A stretch of DNA of 64,000 nt from an uncultured Cetobacterium sp. (GTDB taxonomy: Bacteria > Fusobacteriota > Fusobacteriia > Fusobacteriales > Fusobacteriaceae). Location of the stretch: contig NZ_CAMFHX010000002.1 in NCBI RefSeq assembly GCF_945952365.1, positions 62,001 through 126,000 on the forward strand. The letters run 5' to 3'. The notes under the pieces are model-generated. The model did not search any database. It was given only the letters and a program-made list of their open reading frames with translations, and was not told the DNA's origin. Made by a program: the position numbers and the translations under genes. The first letter of the stretch is position 1, and the number at the start of each line of letters is the position of its first letter. This document shows, piece by piece, positions 37,517-46,597 of the stretch.

Positions 37517-37570
37517 TAAAGAGCGACTTTTTTTCTTAGGTAAAATAACCCAGAAATCTATCGCTCTTTT
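37517..37570 (-). terminator. Terminator of the dprA-like gene
   Basis: AAAGAGCGA and TCGCTCTTT (37517-37525 and 37561-37569) enclose a 35-nt inner region with weak extra pairing. On the minus strand it is followed by a TTT-rich stretch. It separates dprA from mglB. Confidence 0.65.
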
Positions 37571-37584
37571 TTCTTGACATCACT

Positions 37585-38574
37585 TTATGAAAATTGAAAT
37601 GTAAATAATGTTGCTGGTTTTCCTGTTAAAATTTTTATTATCTCCATATCAGAATAACAACTTATAAATGTTAATTTAGATATATTTTTTAAAGTAAACA
37701 TAGTTTGATTTTTCTTTATATTCCTTATATAAACCTTTCTTTTTTCTGAAAAAGCCGTTTTAATAGTGGTTATCGTTCCTCCCTTATTTCCTGTTTCTAA
37801 AACTAAAAGTTCTTCAGTCAAATAAGCTTGTAACCTATTTCTTCCTAAGAGGTATATTCCTCTTACATTTAAACTTGGTGGAAGTTCAGAAAGAAGTGTT
37901 CCCTCATTTTCTAAAATCTCTTTACTCAAACTCTGATTTTCTTTTGGATAGATCTCCGTTGCCAAACCTTGACCCAAAATAGCTATATTTCTAACTCCAT
38001 ACTTCATCGTTATTTTGTGACCAATCGTATCACACCCTAAAGCTAATCCACTTATATTATATTTTAATTCTACTTTCTCTTTTAGATTCTTTACAATCTC
38101 CTCTGTAAACTGATTAATTTTATCATCCTCTGGATTTCTTGTTCCCACTATAGATATACTATCAATTAAAAGATTACTATCTAAAGTTTTACCTTTGTAA
38201 TACAAAACAAAAGGTGGTATTTTACACTCTCTTAACTTTTGAGGATAATCTGAACAAAAATATGTACTCATCTTTATTCCATTTATCTCCATAAGATTTT
38301 TCTCTTTTTCTACACCACTTTTTAAATCTCTCAAAGTTTTAAAATCTCCAAAAAGATTTTTTATTTTTTCTTTCTCCACTCCATCTTTCAACTCATCTAT
38401 AATTTCTAAAACATCTTTATAATTTTCTTTAAAAACATTTATTCCTAACTGGCTCGATTTTCTAAATATTTTAAATAAACTTTCAGGTGAAAAAGCTAAA
38501 ACTTCCAATCTTCCTACGTCTACAACCATAGCTCCAATCATTGACCATAAAATCATATCATCTTTCGAATACAT
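37585..38574 (-). CDS. dprA: DprA/Smf-like protein
   Basis: A 329-residue protein with a helical N-terminal region (~110 residues) and a central Rossmann-like DprA domain: ISIVGTRNPEDD, ISGLALGCDTIGHKI, AILGQGL, TLLSELPPS and RNRLQAYLTEELLVLETGNKGGTI. Canonical DprA loads RecA on incoming single-stranded DNA during transformation. Here the usual SGxARGID is SGLALGCD and the second motif diverges, so this may be a DprA/SLOG paralogue. It is monocistronic. Confidence 0.75.
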   Translation of the reverse strand: MYSKDDMILWSMIGAMVVDVGRLEVLAFSPESLFKIFRKSSQLGINVFKENYKDVLEIIDELKDGVEKEKIKNLFGDFKTLRDLKSGVEKEKNLMEINGIKMSTYFCSDYPQKLRECKIPPFVLYYKGKTLDSNLLIDSISIVGTRNPEDDKINQFTEEIVKNLKEKVELKYNISGLALGCDTIGHKITMKYGVRNIAILGQGLATEIYPKENQSLSKEILENEGTLLSELPPSLNVRGIYLLGRNRLQAYLTEELLVLETGNKGGTITTIKTAFSEKRKVYIRNIKKNQTMFTLKNISKLTFISCYSDMEIIKILTGKPATLFTFQFS

Positions 38575-38653
38575 AAATCACCTTCCTTTTCAGTACTTAT
38601 GATTCTATTACTCTACTTTTAGATGCTATCTTTTATTTATTTTGATTTTTTTC

Positions 38654-38682
38654 TTTACAATCAATTTATTTTAATGTATACT
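38654..38682 (+). promoter_or_regulatory. Promoter of the yjiH leader RNA
   Basis: TTTACA, 17-nt spacer, TATACT. Transcription would start near 38689, leaving a 200-nt leader before the yjiH start codon. Confidence 0.7.
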
Positions 38683-38689
38683 TAACTAA

Positions 38690-38849
38690 CAATTTAAACA
38701 GAGGTTAGTTCACTTATATGTTTTGAGCCTAAGGCCGATGGCGATGACGACATGTTCCTGTGAATTAAGTATTACGAAGCTGCCATAGTAATACGCTTAA
38801 TAACATAAGTTCTCAATTCAGGCATACTTTTTATTAAGTATGTTTTTTT
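38690..38849 (+). ncRNA. Structured 5' leader with terminator (putative riboswitch)
   Basis: The leader can form a P1 helix (ACTTATaTGTT 38712-38722 with AACATAAGT 38802-38810). It encloses a GCC/GGC triloop hairpin (38727-38735) and a hairpin TTAAG-TATTAC (38765-38775) / GTAATA-CTTAA (38788-38800). The 12-nt loop of the latter has GCCAT (38782-38786), complementary to ATGGC (38738-38742), which allows a pseudoknot. A terminator follows (38823-38849). TTAAGTAT occurs in both the aptamer-like hairpin and the terminator, and both copies can pair with ATACTT. I compared it by eye with common riboswitch classes and it fits none. Confidence 0.65.
38823..38849 (+). terminator. Intrinsic terminator inside the yjiH leader
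   Basis: CATACTT / AAGTATG with a 6-nt loop and T7, located 40 nt before the yjiH ATG, thus able to abort transcription before the gene. Confidence 0.8.
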
Positions 38850-38888
38850 ATTTGGCAGAAATTTAAAAATTTCTGGAGGTTTTTTATC

Positions 38889-40211
38889 ATGGCAATACTA
38901 AAATTTGGTATTTATTCTTTAATAGGACTACTAGCATTTTTAGCTCCTATTTCAATTGGTGGTGAATCATCTATTATAATGGGTCACCTAAAAAACTTTG
39001 TTCTAAATAACTATTCAAGTTGGGTTAATTTCTTAATAATGTTCTGTTCGACAATAACAATAGCTGGAACAATATTAGGATTTGCAAAAAAGAGCTTTAA
39101 AGAGCAATACTTAAATGACCTTTTCGTGACTGATAAGTTTAGTGGTATTTTAAGAATTGGTGGTTCTTTAATGTTTATTATGATCTCACTTGGAGTTGCA
39201 CCTGAATTTTTAAGTAATGAGAATACTGGTGGATTAATGGCTGGAGATATGATTCCTCCGCTTATGGTTACTTTCTTTATTGGAGTTATGTTAATGCCAC
39301 TACTTACATCTTTCGGACTTGTTGAATTTATTGGAACACTTATCTCTCCAATTATGAAAAAAGTATTTAAGGTACCTGGATATGCAGCTATCGATGCTCT
39401 TGCTTCATTCTTAGGGGATGGAACAATCGGTATTGTTGTTACTGATCAACAATATCAAAAAGGATACTACACTCAAAGAGAAGCTGCTATCATTGCAACT
39501 TCATTCTCTATTGTTGGTATCTCGTTTGCTGCCGTTGTTGCAGATTTACTAAAGTTTTCTAAAATTTTCTGGGTATTCTATGGAACGATAGCTTTCTCAA
39601 CTATAGTTGCTGGATTTATCATCGCTAGATTACCATTAAAAAAGTTTAAAAATGAATATTACGAGGGTAACAAAGTTGATGATAACGGAGCTAAAAGTTT
39701 TGCACAGGCTTTACATTTAGCTACATCAACTGCTGGAAAAGCATCTGAAAAAGAGATTGTTGTAGATTCTCTATTCAAAGTTTTAGTTATCTATATCACG
39801 TTTATTCCAGTTATTATGTGTGTTGGTTCTATCGGACTAGTTATTGCTGAAAATACAAGTTTCTTCAATATATTATCTATGCCTTTAATGCCAATTTTAA
39901 AGATGCTTGGGTTCTCACAAGATGTTGCATCTCAAATGGCTCCAGCTATGATAGTTGGATTCTCTGATATGTACTTACCTGCTCTTTTCATAGAAAATAC
40001 TAGCAGTGAAGTTGCTAGATTTATTGTTGGAACTTTATCATTCGCACAGTTAATCTTCTTAAGTGAAACTGGTATGATTCTTGTTAACTCTAAAATGGGA
40101 TTCTCTATCTTAGATGTTGCTAAATTCTTCATACTAAGAACGATAATTACATTCCCAATTATATATACAATCGCTATGACACTTGTTAAATTTGGAATCT
40201 TATCATTTTAA
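38889..40211 (+). CDS. yjiH: YjiH-family nucleoside-recognition (Gate) membrane protein
   Basis: A 440-residue protein with about ten membrane segments. Residues 110-260 hold Gate-domain-like stretches (PLLTSFGLVEFIGTLISPIMKKVFKVPGYAAIDALASFLGDGTIGIVVTDQQYQKGYYTQREAAIIATSFS). The YjiH family is poorly characterised; nucleoside, amino-acid or ion transport has been suggested for Gate proteins. It is expressed from its own promoter, through a structured leader that should report its ligand. GGAGG precedes the ATG. Confidence 0.8.
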   Translation: MAILKFGIYSLIGLLAFLAPISIGGESSIIMGHLKNFVLNNYSSWVNFLIMFCSTITIAGTILGFAKKSFKEQYLNDLFVTDKFSGILRIGGSLMFIMISLGVAPEFLSNENTGGLMAGDMIPPLMVTFFIGVMLMPLLTSFGLVEFIGTLISPIMKKVFKVPGYAAIDALASFLGDGTIGIVVTDQQYQKGYYTQREAAIIATSFSIVGISFAAVVADLLKFSKIFWVFYGTIAFSTIVAGFIIARLPLKKFKNEYYEGNKVDDNGAKSFAQALHLATSTAGKASEKEIVVDSLFKVLVIYITFIPVIMCVGSIGLVIAENTSFFNILSMPLMPILKMLGFSQDVASQMAPAMIVGFSDMYLPALFIENTSSEVARFIVGTLSFAQLIFLSETGMILVNSKMGFSILDVAKFFILRTIITFPIIYTIAMTLVKFGILSF

Positions 40212-40291
40212 TATTAAGTTTTAGAAATAAACAACATAACAAAAAACAAAAAAACGGATTTCTCAATCCGTTTTTTGTTTACTTATTCAAT

Positions 40292-41617
40292 TTATACAAA
40301 TCCTTTAGCCATCCATCTCTTTGTTTTCCAACGCCAAAGCATTCCAAACCCTCTTATCCATTCATCCGTTCCATTAGCTATCCAAACACCAACCAATAGC
40401 CATTCCATTTTTATTCCAAGAACCCAAGAAAGTGGAGCTGCAACCCCTAACATAACTACACATCCCATTATCATAGGGAATTTTATATCTCCTGCTGCAT
40501 GAAGTGCATTTATTACTACTATATTAAATGTTCTTCCAGTTTCAATATATATCATCCACGGGAAAACTTTAGCTGCAATCTGTATAACCTCTGTATCCTT
40601 TGTAAACATCTCCATAATTCCATATCTAAAGAAGTAAACTAGCACAGATATAATTGTTGCCGCTATAAATGACATTGTTAAACTTTTCATACACTGATCA
40701 TAAGCTTTCTCTTTGTCCCCAGCTCCTACAAGTTGTCCAACTTGGATAGCAGTTCCATGACCTAAGGCTATTGAGAATATCATAATAAATGATGAGATCA
40801 GTGCTAAATATGTTCTAGCTGTAATCTGAGTAGTTCCCATAGTATTTACCATCGATAAAATTATAACTTGAGTTAAACTCCAAGTCAGATGTTCACCTGC
40901 AGTTGGAATTCCTATCGATAAAATTTTCTTCACTTTATCAAATGTAAATTTTTTCAAATCTTCAAATCTGAAACTACAGAAATATGACATAACCACAACT
41001 GAAGCGATTGCTCCTATAAATCTAGAGAACACAGTTGAAATTCCAACTCCAGTTACTCCTAAAACTGGTGCTCCCATCCATCCAAATATGAACATACCAT
41101 TTCCTAATATATTTAAAAGGTTTACCCCTATGTTTACAAATAGCATAGGTTTTGTATTTCCATAACTTTTTAAAATAGCACCGTTTGTTAAAGAGATAGC
41201 CTGGAATACACAAAGCCCTCCAACAAGCTTGAAGTAATTCATTCCCATATCTCTCAAAGCCAATGGAAGTTTAATCTTTATAAGAATCCATTCCCAACCT
41301 ATAAAATATATTACTCCTAAAACCATCCCTATAAAAAGATTCATTATCAAAGAAACCGCAATTACCTCTTTTGTAGATTTATGATTTTTAGCTCCTATAA
41401 ACTGAGCCATTAATATTGTCGTTCCCAAACAAATAAAACTCAGAATAGTATTTTGAATCAGCAATACCTGACTCATCCCTCCCACTGCTCCAACAGCTTT
41501 ATCACTAAACCTTCCAAGCATAATCGTATCAATATTTCCCACTACTGTGACTAATAACAACTCTAAAAAAATCGGAATTGTTATTGAAAATAATGATTTT
41601 TTTCGTTCTAACGTCAT
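40292..41617 (-). CDS. MATE-family efflux transporter
   Basis: About 441 residues with twelve membrane segments. The start SLFSITIPIFLELLLVTVVGNIDTIMLGRFSDKAVGAVGGMSQV and the IGIPTAGEHLTWSLTQVIILSMVNTMGTTQITARTYL segment in the second half are typical of NorM-like MATE exporters. It is only distantly related to the MATE gene at 11.9 kb. I prefer the second ATG (41617), which is 6 nt after GGGAG; the first lies directly on that site. Confidence 0.85.
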   Translation of the reverse strand: MTLERKKSLFSITIPIFLELLLVTVVGNIDTIMLGRFSDKAVGAVGGMSQVLLIQNTILSFICLGTTILMAQFIGAKNHKSTKEVIAVSLIMNLFIGMVLGVIYFIGWEWILIKIKLPLALRDMGMNYFKLVGGLCVFQAISLTNGAILKSYGNTKPMLFVNIGVNLLNILGNGMFIFGWMGAPVLGVTGVGISTVFSRFIGAIASVVVMSYFCSFRFEDLKKFTFDKVKKILSIGIPTAGEHLTWSLTQVIILSMVNTMGTTQITARTYLALISSFIMIFSIALGHGTAIQVGQLVGAGDKEKAYDQCMKSLTMSFIAATIISVLVYFFRYGIMEMFTKDTEVIQIAAKVFPWMIYIETGRTFNIVVINALHAAGDIKFPMIMGCVVMLGVAAPLSWVLGIKMEWLLVGVWIANGTDEWIRGFGMLWRWKTKRWMAKGFV

Positions 41618-41692
41618 TTTCATCTCCCACTTTTATTAATTTTTTTATATCTTTTTATTATACTACACCTTTTGTTCACTGTAAATTTTTTA

Positions 41693-41721
41693 TTGATTTT
41701 TCATATATTTTCATATATAAT
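41693..41721 (+). promoter_or_regulatory. Promoter of the glucosaminidase gene
   Basis: TTGATT, 17-nt spacer, TATAAT, 30 nt before GGAGAGG. Confidence 0.7.
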
Positions 41722-41759
41722 CTAGTCTATACAAAAAATATTTTAATAAAGGAGAGGTT

Positions 41760-42509
41760 ATGTTGAAAAAATTAATTTCTTGCATACTTACTTTTTTCCT
41801 TTATTCATCTATCTCGTTTTCTACTGAGATTGATTTCCATATTCCACATGAAATCAAATATAAAACTATTGAAGTTAAATCAGTTAAAGATTTAGAGAAA
41901 AAACCTACTGAAAACCACGTCTACTCTTTAGATGGATTGGATCTAAAAAAATTAAGTGTCACGAATAGAAAAAAAGTATTTATTTCAATGCTACTTCCAA
42001 GTATTGAAGTAGTAAATCAGGAGATTGATAGAGATATATCTATTGTAAATGCTCTATCTAAAAAAAAATCACACACCGTAGAGGAAAAAAAAGAATTAGA
42101 TAGAATTTTTAAAGCCTATAAAGTTTCTGCTTATAACTGGTCTGAATTAGAGAAAAGAATGATTAAATATCCAACATCTCTAATCTTATCACAAGCAGCA
42201 ATTGAAAGTGGTTGGGGAACATCCAATGTTTTTAAAGAGAAAAACAATCTTTTTGGTATGAATGCCTTCAGACATACTAATCGTACTTATAAAGAGTATG
42301 ACTCTATTAAAGACTCTGTTAAAGATTTTGTTCTAACTCTTTCTAGAGTAAATGTTTATAAATCTCTTAGAACTAGCGTTCACGCCGGGAAATCTCCAAC
42401 AGAGATAGCTTACGGCTTAAAGAGTTACTCAGAAACAAAAGGTGCCTATATAAAAAAGGTACAAACAATGCTAAAAAATAATAATTTTGAAAAATATGAT
42501 GGTGCATAA
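41760..42509 (+). CDS. Bax-like N-acetylglucosaminidase (peptidoglycan hydrolase)
   Basis: A 249-residue exported protein. A signal peptide covers residues 1-20. The catalytic domain (about 130-245) resembles GH73/Bax: PTSLILSQAAIESGWGTSNVFKEKNNLFGMNAF, with the likely catalytic Glu in AAIESGWG, then the YKEYDSIKDSVKDFVLTLSR and KSYSETKGAYIKKVQTML segments. It would cut N-acetylglucosamine bonds in the periplasmic wall during growth or remodelling. Confidence 0.88.
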   Translation: MLKKLISCILTFFLYSSISFSTEIDFHIPHEIKYKTIEVKSVKDLEKKPTENHVYSLDGLDLKKLSVTNRKKVFISMLLPSIEVVNQEIDRDISIVNALSKKKSHTVEEKKELDRIFKAYKVSAYNWSELEKRMIKYPTSLILSQAAIESGWGTSNVFKEKNNLFGMNAFRHTNRTYKEYDSIKDSVKDFVLTLSRVNVYKSLRTSVHAGKSPTEIAYGLKSYSETKGAYIKKVQTMLKNNNFEKYDGA

Positions 42510-42512
42510 AGA

Positions 42513-42551
42513 AAAAAGGAATCAAACATTACGTTTGACTCCTTTTTTTAC
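42513..42551. terminator. Bidirectional terminator
   Basis: AAAAAAGGAATCAAAC pairs with GTTTGACTCCTTTTTT (one mismatch, 5-nt loop) between convergent genes. Confidence 0.85.
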
Positions 42552-43828
42552 TTTTCCTCTCCTATTTCAATCGGATTTTGTGGGTCAGCACTCCATCCCA
42601 TCCAACCATTTGAATAAAGAGCATTATTTTTCATACCCATAACTTCTGAATAGAATAGAACTTCCGCAGCTCTCCACCCTGATCCACAGAAGAAAGTTAA
42701 ATCTTTTTCCTCTGAAATTCCTAATCCATTCCACATAGATATAATTTCATAGCCGTTTCTCATAGTATTATCGATATTTCTATAGTCTTCTAAAGTTGTT
42801 GATTTACTTCCTGATTTTCCCCAAACAGACCCTGGAATTCTACCCTTTCTATGCATATAAGAGTATCCCGACTCTTTTCCAATTCTCTCATTATATGATC
42901 TAATATCCACTAAAGTTTTATCTTTATTTTCTAATACCTCTTTAGCTCCAGTTTCATCCACGATTAAATTTTTATTGATTGGTGTTTTTGATCCAAAATC
43001 TTTTATTGGTGTAGCTTTTACTACTCCCATATCCGTTTTATATCCCGCTTTTTTCCAAGCTGCTAAACCACCATTTAAAACTCTAACATCCTTAACTCCT
43101 AAATATTTAAAAATAGTTGCTAATCTATAAGAAGCCATTACATCGTCACCATAAAAAACAATAGCGTCATCTTTTGAAATTCCAATCTCTGCTGCAAATT
43201 TAATTAGATTTTCATCTGTATTTATCATCCACTCAGGTGGTGGTTCAATACTATCTGTATTTATATGTGGAGCACCAGGTATATGGTTAGCTACATAAAC
43301 TGCGGCATCCTTTATACTTCCCCAAGAAGCTTCATAAACTTTAACCTCTTTCTTTTCTAATTTCTCTTTTAACCAACTCGGTGGAACTAACATCTCATAC
43401 CCTTCATACGTTTCAAAAGGAATTTGAGTATAATCTTTATTTTCAGTTAAATTATATGTATATACTTCATCTAAACCATTTTGCTTTAAGTAATTTTCAA
43501 CTTTTCCTATTTGAGTTTTATCTACACCGTATAAAACTACATTTTTACCTTTAACAATTCCCTTTTCAGAAACTCTTTCTTTTAATATAACCTCATTTTT
43601 AGAATTTAAATACTCTTCATCTAACCAAGCATAAGAAAAATCTGTCGCTCCTTTTATGTGTCCATTTTTTTCTAAATTTGATAGATTCCATCCATTATAC
43701 TCATTCGTATCTCTAGTATCAACGAAAATCCACTCTGGGTTATTTAAATTTTTTAAAACCTCGCTTGTGCTAATATCTTTTCCAAATATCAACGTTGATA
43801 ACGTAATCATAAATAGTAATACTCTCAT
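42548..43828 (-). CDS. Periplasmic multidomain rhodanese (sulfurtransferase)
   Basis: A 426-residue exported sulfurtransferase. Residues 1-16 are a signal peptide. Three rhodanese-like domains can be traced: 20-125 (WIFVDTRDTNEYNGW) with no active-site Cys, 135-265 (VLNGGLAAWKKAGY) without catalytic Cys, and 280-420, where CGSGWRAAEV (Cys381) is the active loop. It probably moves sulfane sulfur from thiosulfate or a similar donor to cyanide or thiols in the periplasm. It is 14 nt downstream of the GNAT-CDF gene. Confidence 0.8.
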   Translation of the reverse strand: MRVLLFMITLSTLIFGKDISTSEVLKNLNNPEWIFVDTRDTNEYNGWNLSNLEKNGHIKGATDFSYAWLDEEYLNSKNEVILKERVSEKGIVKGKNVVLYGVDKTQIGKVENYLKQNGLDEVYTYNLTENKDYTQIPFETYEGYEMLVPPSWLKEKLEKKEVKVYEASWGSIKDAAVYVANHIPGAPHINTDSIEPPPEWMINTDENLIKFAAEIGISKDDAIVFYGDDVMASYRLATIFKYLGVKDVRVLNGGLAAWKKAGYKTDMGVVKATPIKDFGSKTPINKNLIVDETGAKEVLENKDKTLVDIRSYNERIGKESGYSYMHRKGRIPGSVWGKSGSKSTTLEDYRNIDNTMRNGYEIISMWNGLGISEEKDLTFFCGSGWRAAEVLFYSEVMGMKNNALYSNGWMGWSADPQNPIEIGEEK

Positions 43829-43841
43829 ATCTTCTCCTTTT

Positions 43842-45083
43842 TTAATCTATTATACAATCTAAATGTATCGTTATATTTTTTACTAATGGAAAATCCTGCT
43901 TTATTGAATTTTCTAAATCATCAGCTATTTTATGAGCTTTATAGACACTCATATCTTTTGGTACTCTTATATGAAACTCTAAAAATATTTTGTCTCCTGA
44001 TTTTCTCATCATCAAGTCATGAACATTTTTTATATCTGTGTTCTCGTAAATATATTTTTTAATTTCATCTATAAATTCAATGTCCTGTTTATCTAAAATT
44101 GTATCTGTAATATCTAAAATAACATGTACTCCCTCTTTAAAAATCAATACCGAAACTAAGATACTAATTACCAAATCAAATACAGGATTAACAAATATTG
44201 ACAATCCAATACCTAAAACAACTCCTAACGATGAAAAAATATCATTTCTACTATCCTTTGCATCAGCTATTAAAGCTCTATTTTCTGTTTCAACTCCAAC
44301 TCTCATCTTCTGCTTATACATAAAATATTTTACAACCGATGAAAATAGTGCAAAGTATATCGCTACGCTTCCAGGAACCGTTCTCTTTTCACCAGATAAT
44401 AGAAGTTCAACTCCGCCTTTTCCCAGTTCAAATGCAGTTAAAATCATAAAAATTCCCATAACTACACCGATAACACTCTCTATTTTTTCATGTCCAAAAG
44501 GGTGATCTTCATCCTCTGGCATATTGCTAAAATGAATTCCTAGTAGAATTCCAGTTGAGGTTACCACATCTGATAAAGAGTTAAAACCGTCAGCTAATAA
44601 AGCTCTAGAGTTAGATATTATTCCAAACCCTATTTTAGTTGCCGCCAAAATTATATTCCAAACTATTGAAGAGATTACAGTCTTTTGTCCCTCTTTTTTT
44701 CTAGAGGCTTTCTCTTCTAAATTTTTCAAAATATAGATTCCAGTTTCATTTTTTTCAAAACCTATTTTCATTAAAAAATTCTGAATTTCAATAGGATTTT
44801 CTACGATTAAACTTCCTTTTTTTATTTCAGTATTAACTATAAATGAAATCAATTTTTTTCCATAGGATTTAAATCTTTCATCTTTTTTTACAAAAATTCT
44901 ATTCAAAAAATACTCTTCATTTTTTTTCGTTAAAAAAGCATAACCTATAATCTCATCTTTGACCTCAAGAGCAAAAAGTAAATCCTCTTTTTTCAAATCT
45001 TTCTCAAACTCAAAGCATGAGTCCAACTTTTTTAAATCTTCTATTTTATCTTTAATCTCATTAAAGTTATAACTTTTGTACAT
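43842..45083 (-). CDS. GNAT acetyltransferase-CDF cation transporter fusion
   Basis: About 413 residues. Residues 1-115 look like a compact GNAT acetyltransferase domain (EIIGYAFLTKKNEEYFLNRIFVKKDERFKSYGKKLISF). Residues 130-413 are a complete cation diffusion facilitator: ALLADGFNSLSDVVTS with metal-binding His/Asp residues, DEDHPFGHEKIESV, ALIADAKDSRNDI, and a C-terminal soluble domain with VHDLMMRKSGDKIFLEFHIRV. It would export Zn, Fe, Mn or Co. The start at 45083 follows GGAGGTGG. The role of the N-terminal domain is unknown. Confidence 0.82.
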   Translation of the reverse strand: MYKSYNFNEIKDKIEDLKKLDSCFEFEKDLKKEDLLFALEVKDEIIGYAFLTKKNEEYFLNRIFVKKDERFKSYGKKLISFIVNTEIKKGSLIVENPIEIQNFLMKIGFEKNETGIYILKNLEEKASRKKEGQKTVISSIVWNIILAATKIGFGIISNSRALLADGFNSLSDVVTSTGILLGIHFSNMPEDEDHPFGHEKIESVIGVVMGIFMILTAFELGKGGVELLLSGEKRTVPGSVAIYFALFSSVVKYFMYKQKMRVGVETENRALIADAKDSRNDIFSSLGVVLGIGLSIFVNPVFDLVISILVSVLIFKEGVHVILDITDTILDKQDIEFIDEIKKYIYENTDIKNVHDLMMRKSGDKIFLEFHIRVPKDMSVYKAHKIADDLENSIKQDFPLVKNITIHLDCIID

Positions 45084-45126
45084 TTTCCACCTCCACCTAT
45101 TTTTTCTATACCATAACATTATAAAT

Positions 45127-45163
45127 TAAAAACTCCCCTTTTACAAGAAAGGAGAGTTTTTTT
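45127..45163. terminator. Terminator hairpin
   Basis: AAAAACTCcccTTT and GAAAGgaGAGTTTTT pair imperfectly with flanking A and T runs; it ends the symporter transcript on the minus strand. Confidence 0.65.
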
Positions 45164-45165
45164 CA

Positions 45166-46332
45166 TTATTTTTTATTTTTTCTAAACAAACCGTTAAGAA
45201 TTAGCGCTAACGCTCCATCTCCAACTACGTTACAAGCAGTTCCAAAACTATCTTGTAGTGCAAATATTGTCAACATTAAGGCTATTCCTGTGTCATCAAA
45301 TCCTAAAACAGATGATATAATTCCTAACGAAGCCATAACTGTTCCTCCAGGAACCCCAGGAGCACCAATTGCAAATATTCCTAGTAAAACTATAAATAAA
45401 ACCATAGTTCCCATTGCAGGTAGAGTTCCATAAAGAACTTGAGAAACTGTCATTACAAAGAATACCTCTGTTAGCACAGAACCACAAAGATGAACTGTCG
45501 ATCCTAAAGGAATTGCAAAATTAGCTATATCGTCATCTAAAGTATTTGATTTTTTAGCACAAGATAATGCTACTGGAAGTGTTGCTGCTGAGGACATTGT
45601 TCCAACAGCCGTTAAATATGCTGGACCATAACTTTTCAACAGTTTAAATGGATTTTGTTTTGATATCGCTCCACCTATACTATATAAAATTGTCAACCAG
45701 ATAAAATGACCTATTAGAACTATAACTACAACTTTTAAAAATACTGGAAGCTGTTTTGTAATACTTCCTTCATAAGCTAAAGTAGCAAATGTTGATGTTA
45801 TGAAAAATGGAAGTATCGGTATTATTATTCTATGAACTATAGATAAAATAACATTATTAAACTCATCTAAAGCTGCCTCTAATTTTTTCGAGTTTGTCCA
45901 TACTATTGCAAGCCCTAAAAATAGTGCTAAAACAAGTGCAGACATCACCGATAAAACTGGTGGAATATTAAGTTTAAACAGCATCGGTGGTAAAGCTTTC
46001 AATCCATCTACAACTGTCACAATATTCAACATAGGTATTATTGCGTAACCTGAAATCATTGAGAAAAGTGCTGCTCCAACTGATGACATATAAGCTAACA
46101 TCAACATTGTCACTAGCATTTTACTCGCATTCGATTTCATCTTTGTTATAGCTGGTGCTATAAACCCTAAAATTATCAGTGGAACTGTAAACGATATAAT
46201 TTGACCTAAAATAAATTTAATCGTTTGAACAACTCCTATTAAAGATTCGTTTGCAAATAACCCAATAATTAAACCGATTATAACACCAAAAATCAGTTTA
46301 AATATCAAGTTATCTTTTTTTTCATTCGACAT
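45166..46332 (-). CDS. Dicarboxylate/amino acid:cation symporter (DAACS/SstT-like)
   Basis: A 388-residue membrane protein of the DAACS family. The start LIFGVIIGLIIGLFA, the AVGTMSSAATLPVALSCAKK serine-rich loop, and the final APGVPGGTVMASLGIISSVLGFDDTGIALMLTIFALQDSFGTACNVVGDGA region are typical. It resembles SstT serine/threonine transporters most, but substrate cannot be assigned. GAGGGGG precedes the ATG. Confidence 0.85.
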   Translation of the reverse strand: MSNEKKDNLIFKLIFGVIIGLIIGLFANESLIGVVQTIKFILGQIISFTVPLIILGFIAPAITKMKSNASKMLVTMLMLAYMSSVGAALFSMISGYAIIPMLNIVTVVDGLKALPPMLFKLNIPPVLSVMSALVLALFLGLAIVWTNSKKLEAALDEFNNVILSIVHRIIIPILPFFITSTFATLAYEGSITKQLPVFLKVVVIVLIGHFIWLTILYSIGGAISKQNPFKLLKSYGPAYLTAVGTMSSAATLPVALSCAKKSNTLDDDIANFAIPLGSTVHLCGSVLTEVFFVMTVSQVLYGTLPAMGTMVLFIVLLGIFAIGAPGVPGGTVMASLGIISSVLGFDDTGIALMLTIFALQDSFGTACNVVGDGALALILNGLFRKNKK

Positions 46333-46514
46333 TGTAAACCCCCTCTAAATATATTGTTTGCTCTATTACTGAGTTTATTACTCTTTCTTATAAAAGTCAA
46401 ATTTATTTTATTAATATTCCTTCATTATTTTTAAAGGAAATTTATATTTTAATAGTAATAAATCTATGGATAATTAAATATACTTTAACTATCAAAATAT
46501 TTTTAAATAAAATC

Positions 46515-46574
46515 TTGACATTCATCAAAAAATAGATTATTATTAATTTGTAATCATTACAAATTAATAATAAT
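46515..46574 (+). promoter_or_regulatory. ahpC promoter with PerR/Fur-type palindrome
   Basis: TTGACA (46515-46520), 17-nt spacer, TATTAT (46538-46543). A perfect 19-1-19 palindrome runs 46536-46574 around C46555, with the core TTGTAATCATTACAA. This core fits the 7-1-7 PerR/Fur-family box, and it covers the -10 and start site. Repression lifted by peroxide is the expected behaviour. Confidence 0.85.
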
Positions 46575-46597
46575 TATAAAATATAGGAGGTTATCAA

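Noticed and set aside
38701-38822. Fluoride or purine riboswitch reading of the yjiH leader
   Set aside because: The CGATGGC and CACTTATA words recall these classes, but the other conserved elements and pairing of either class are absent.
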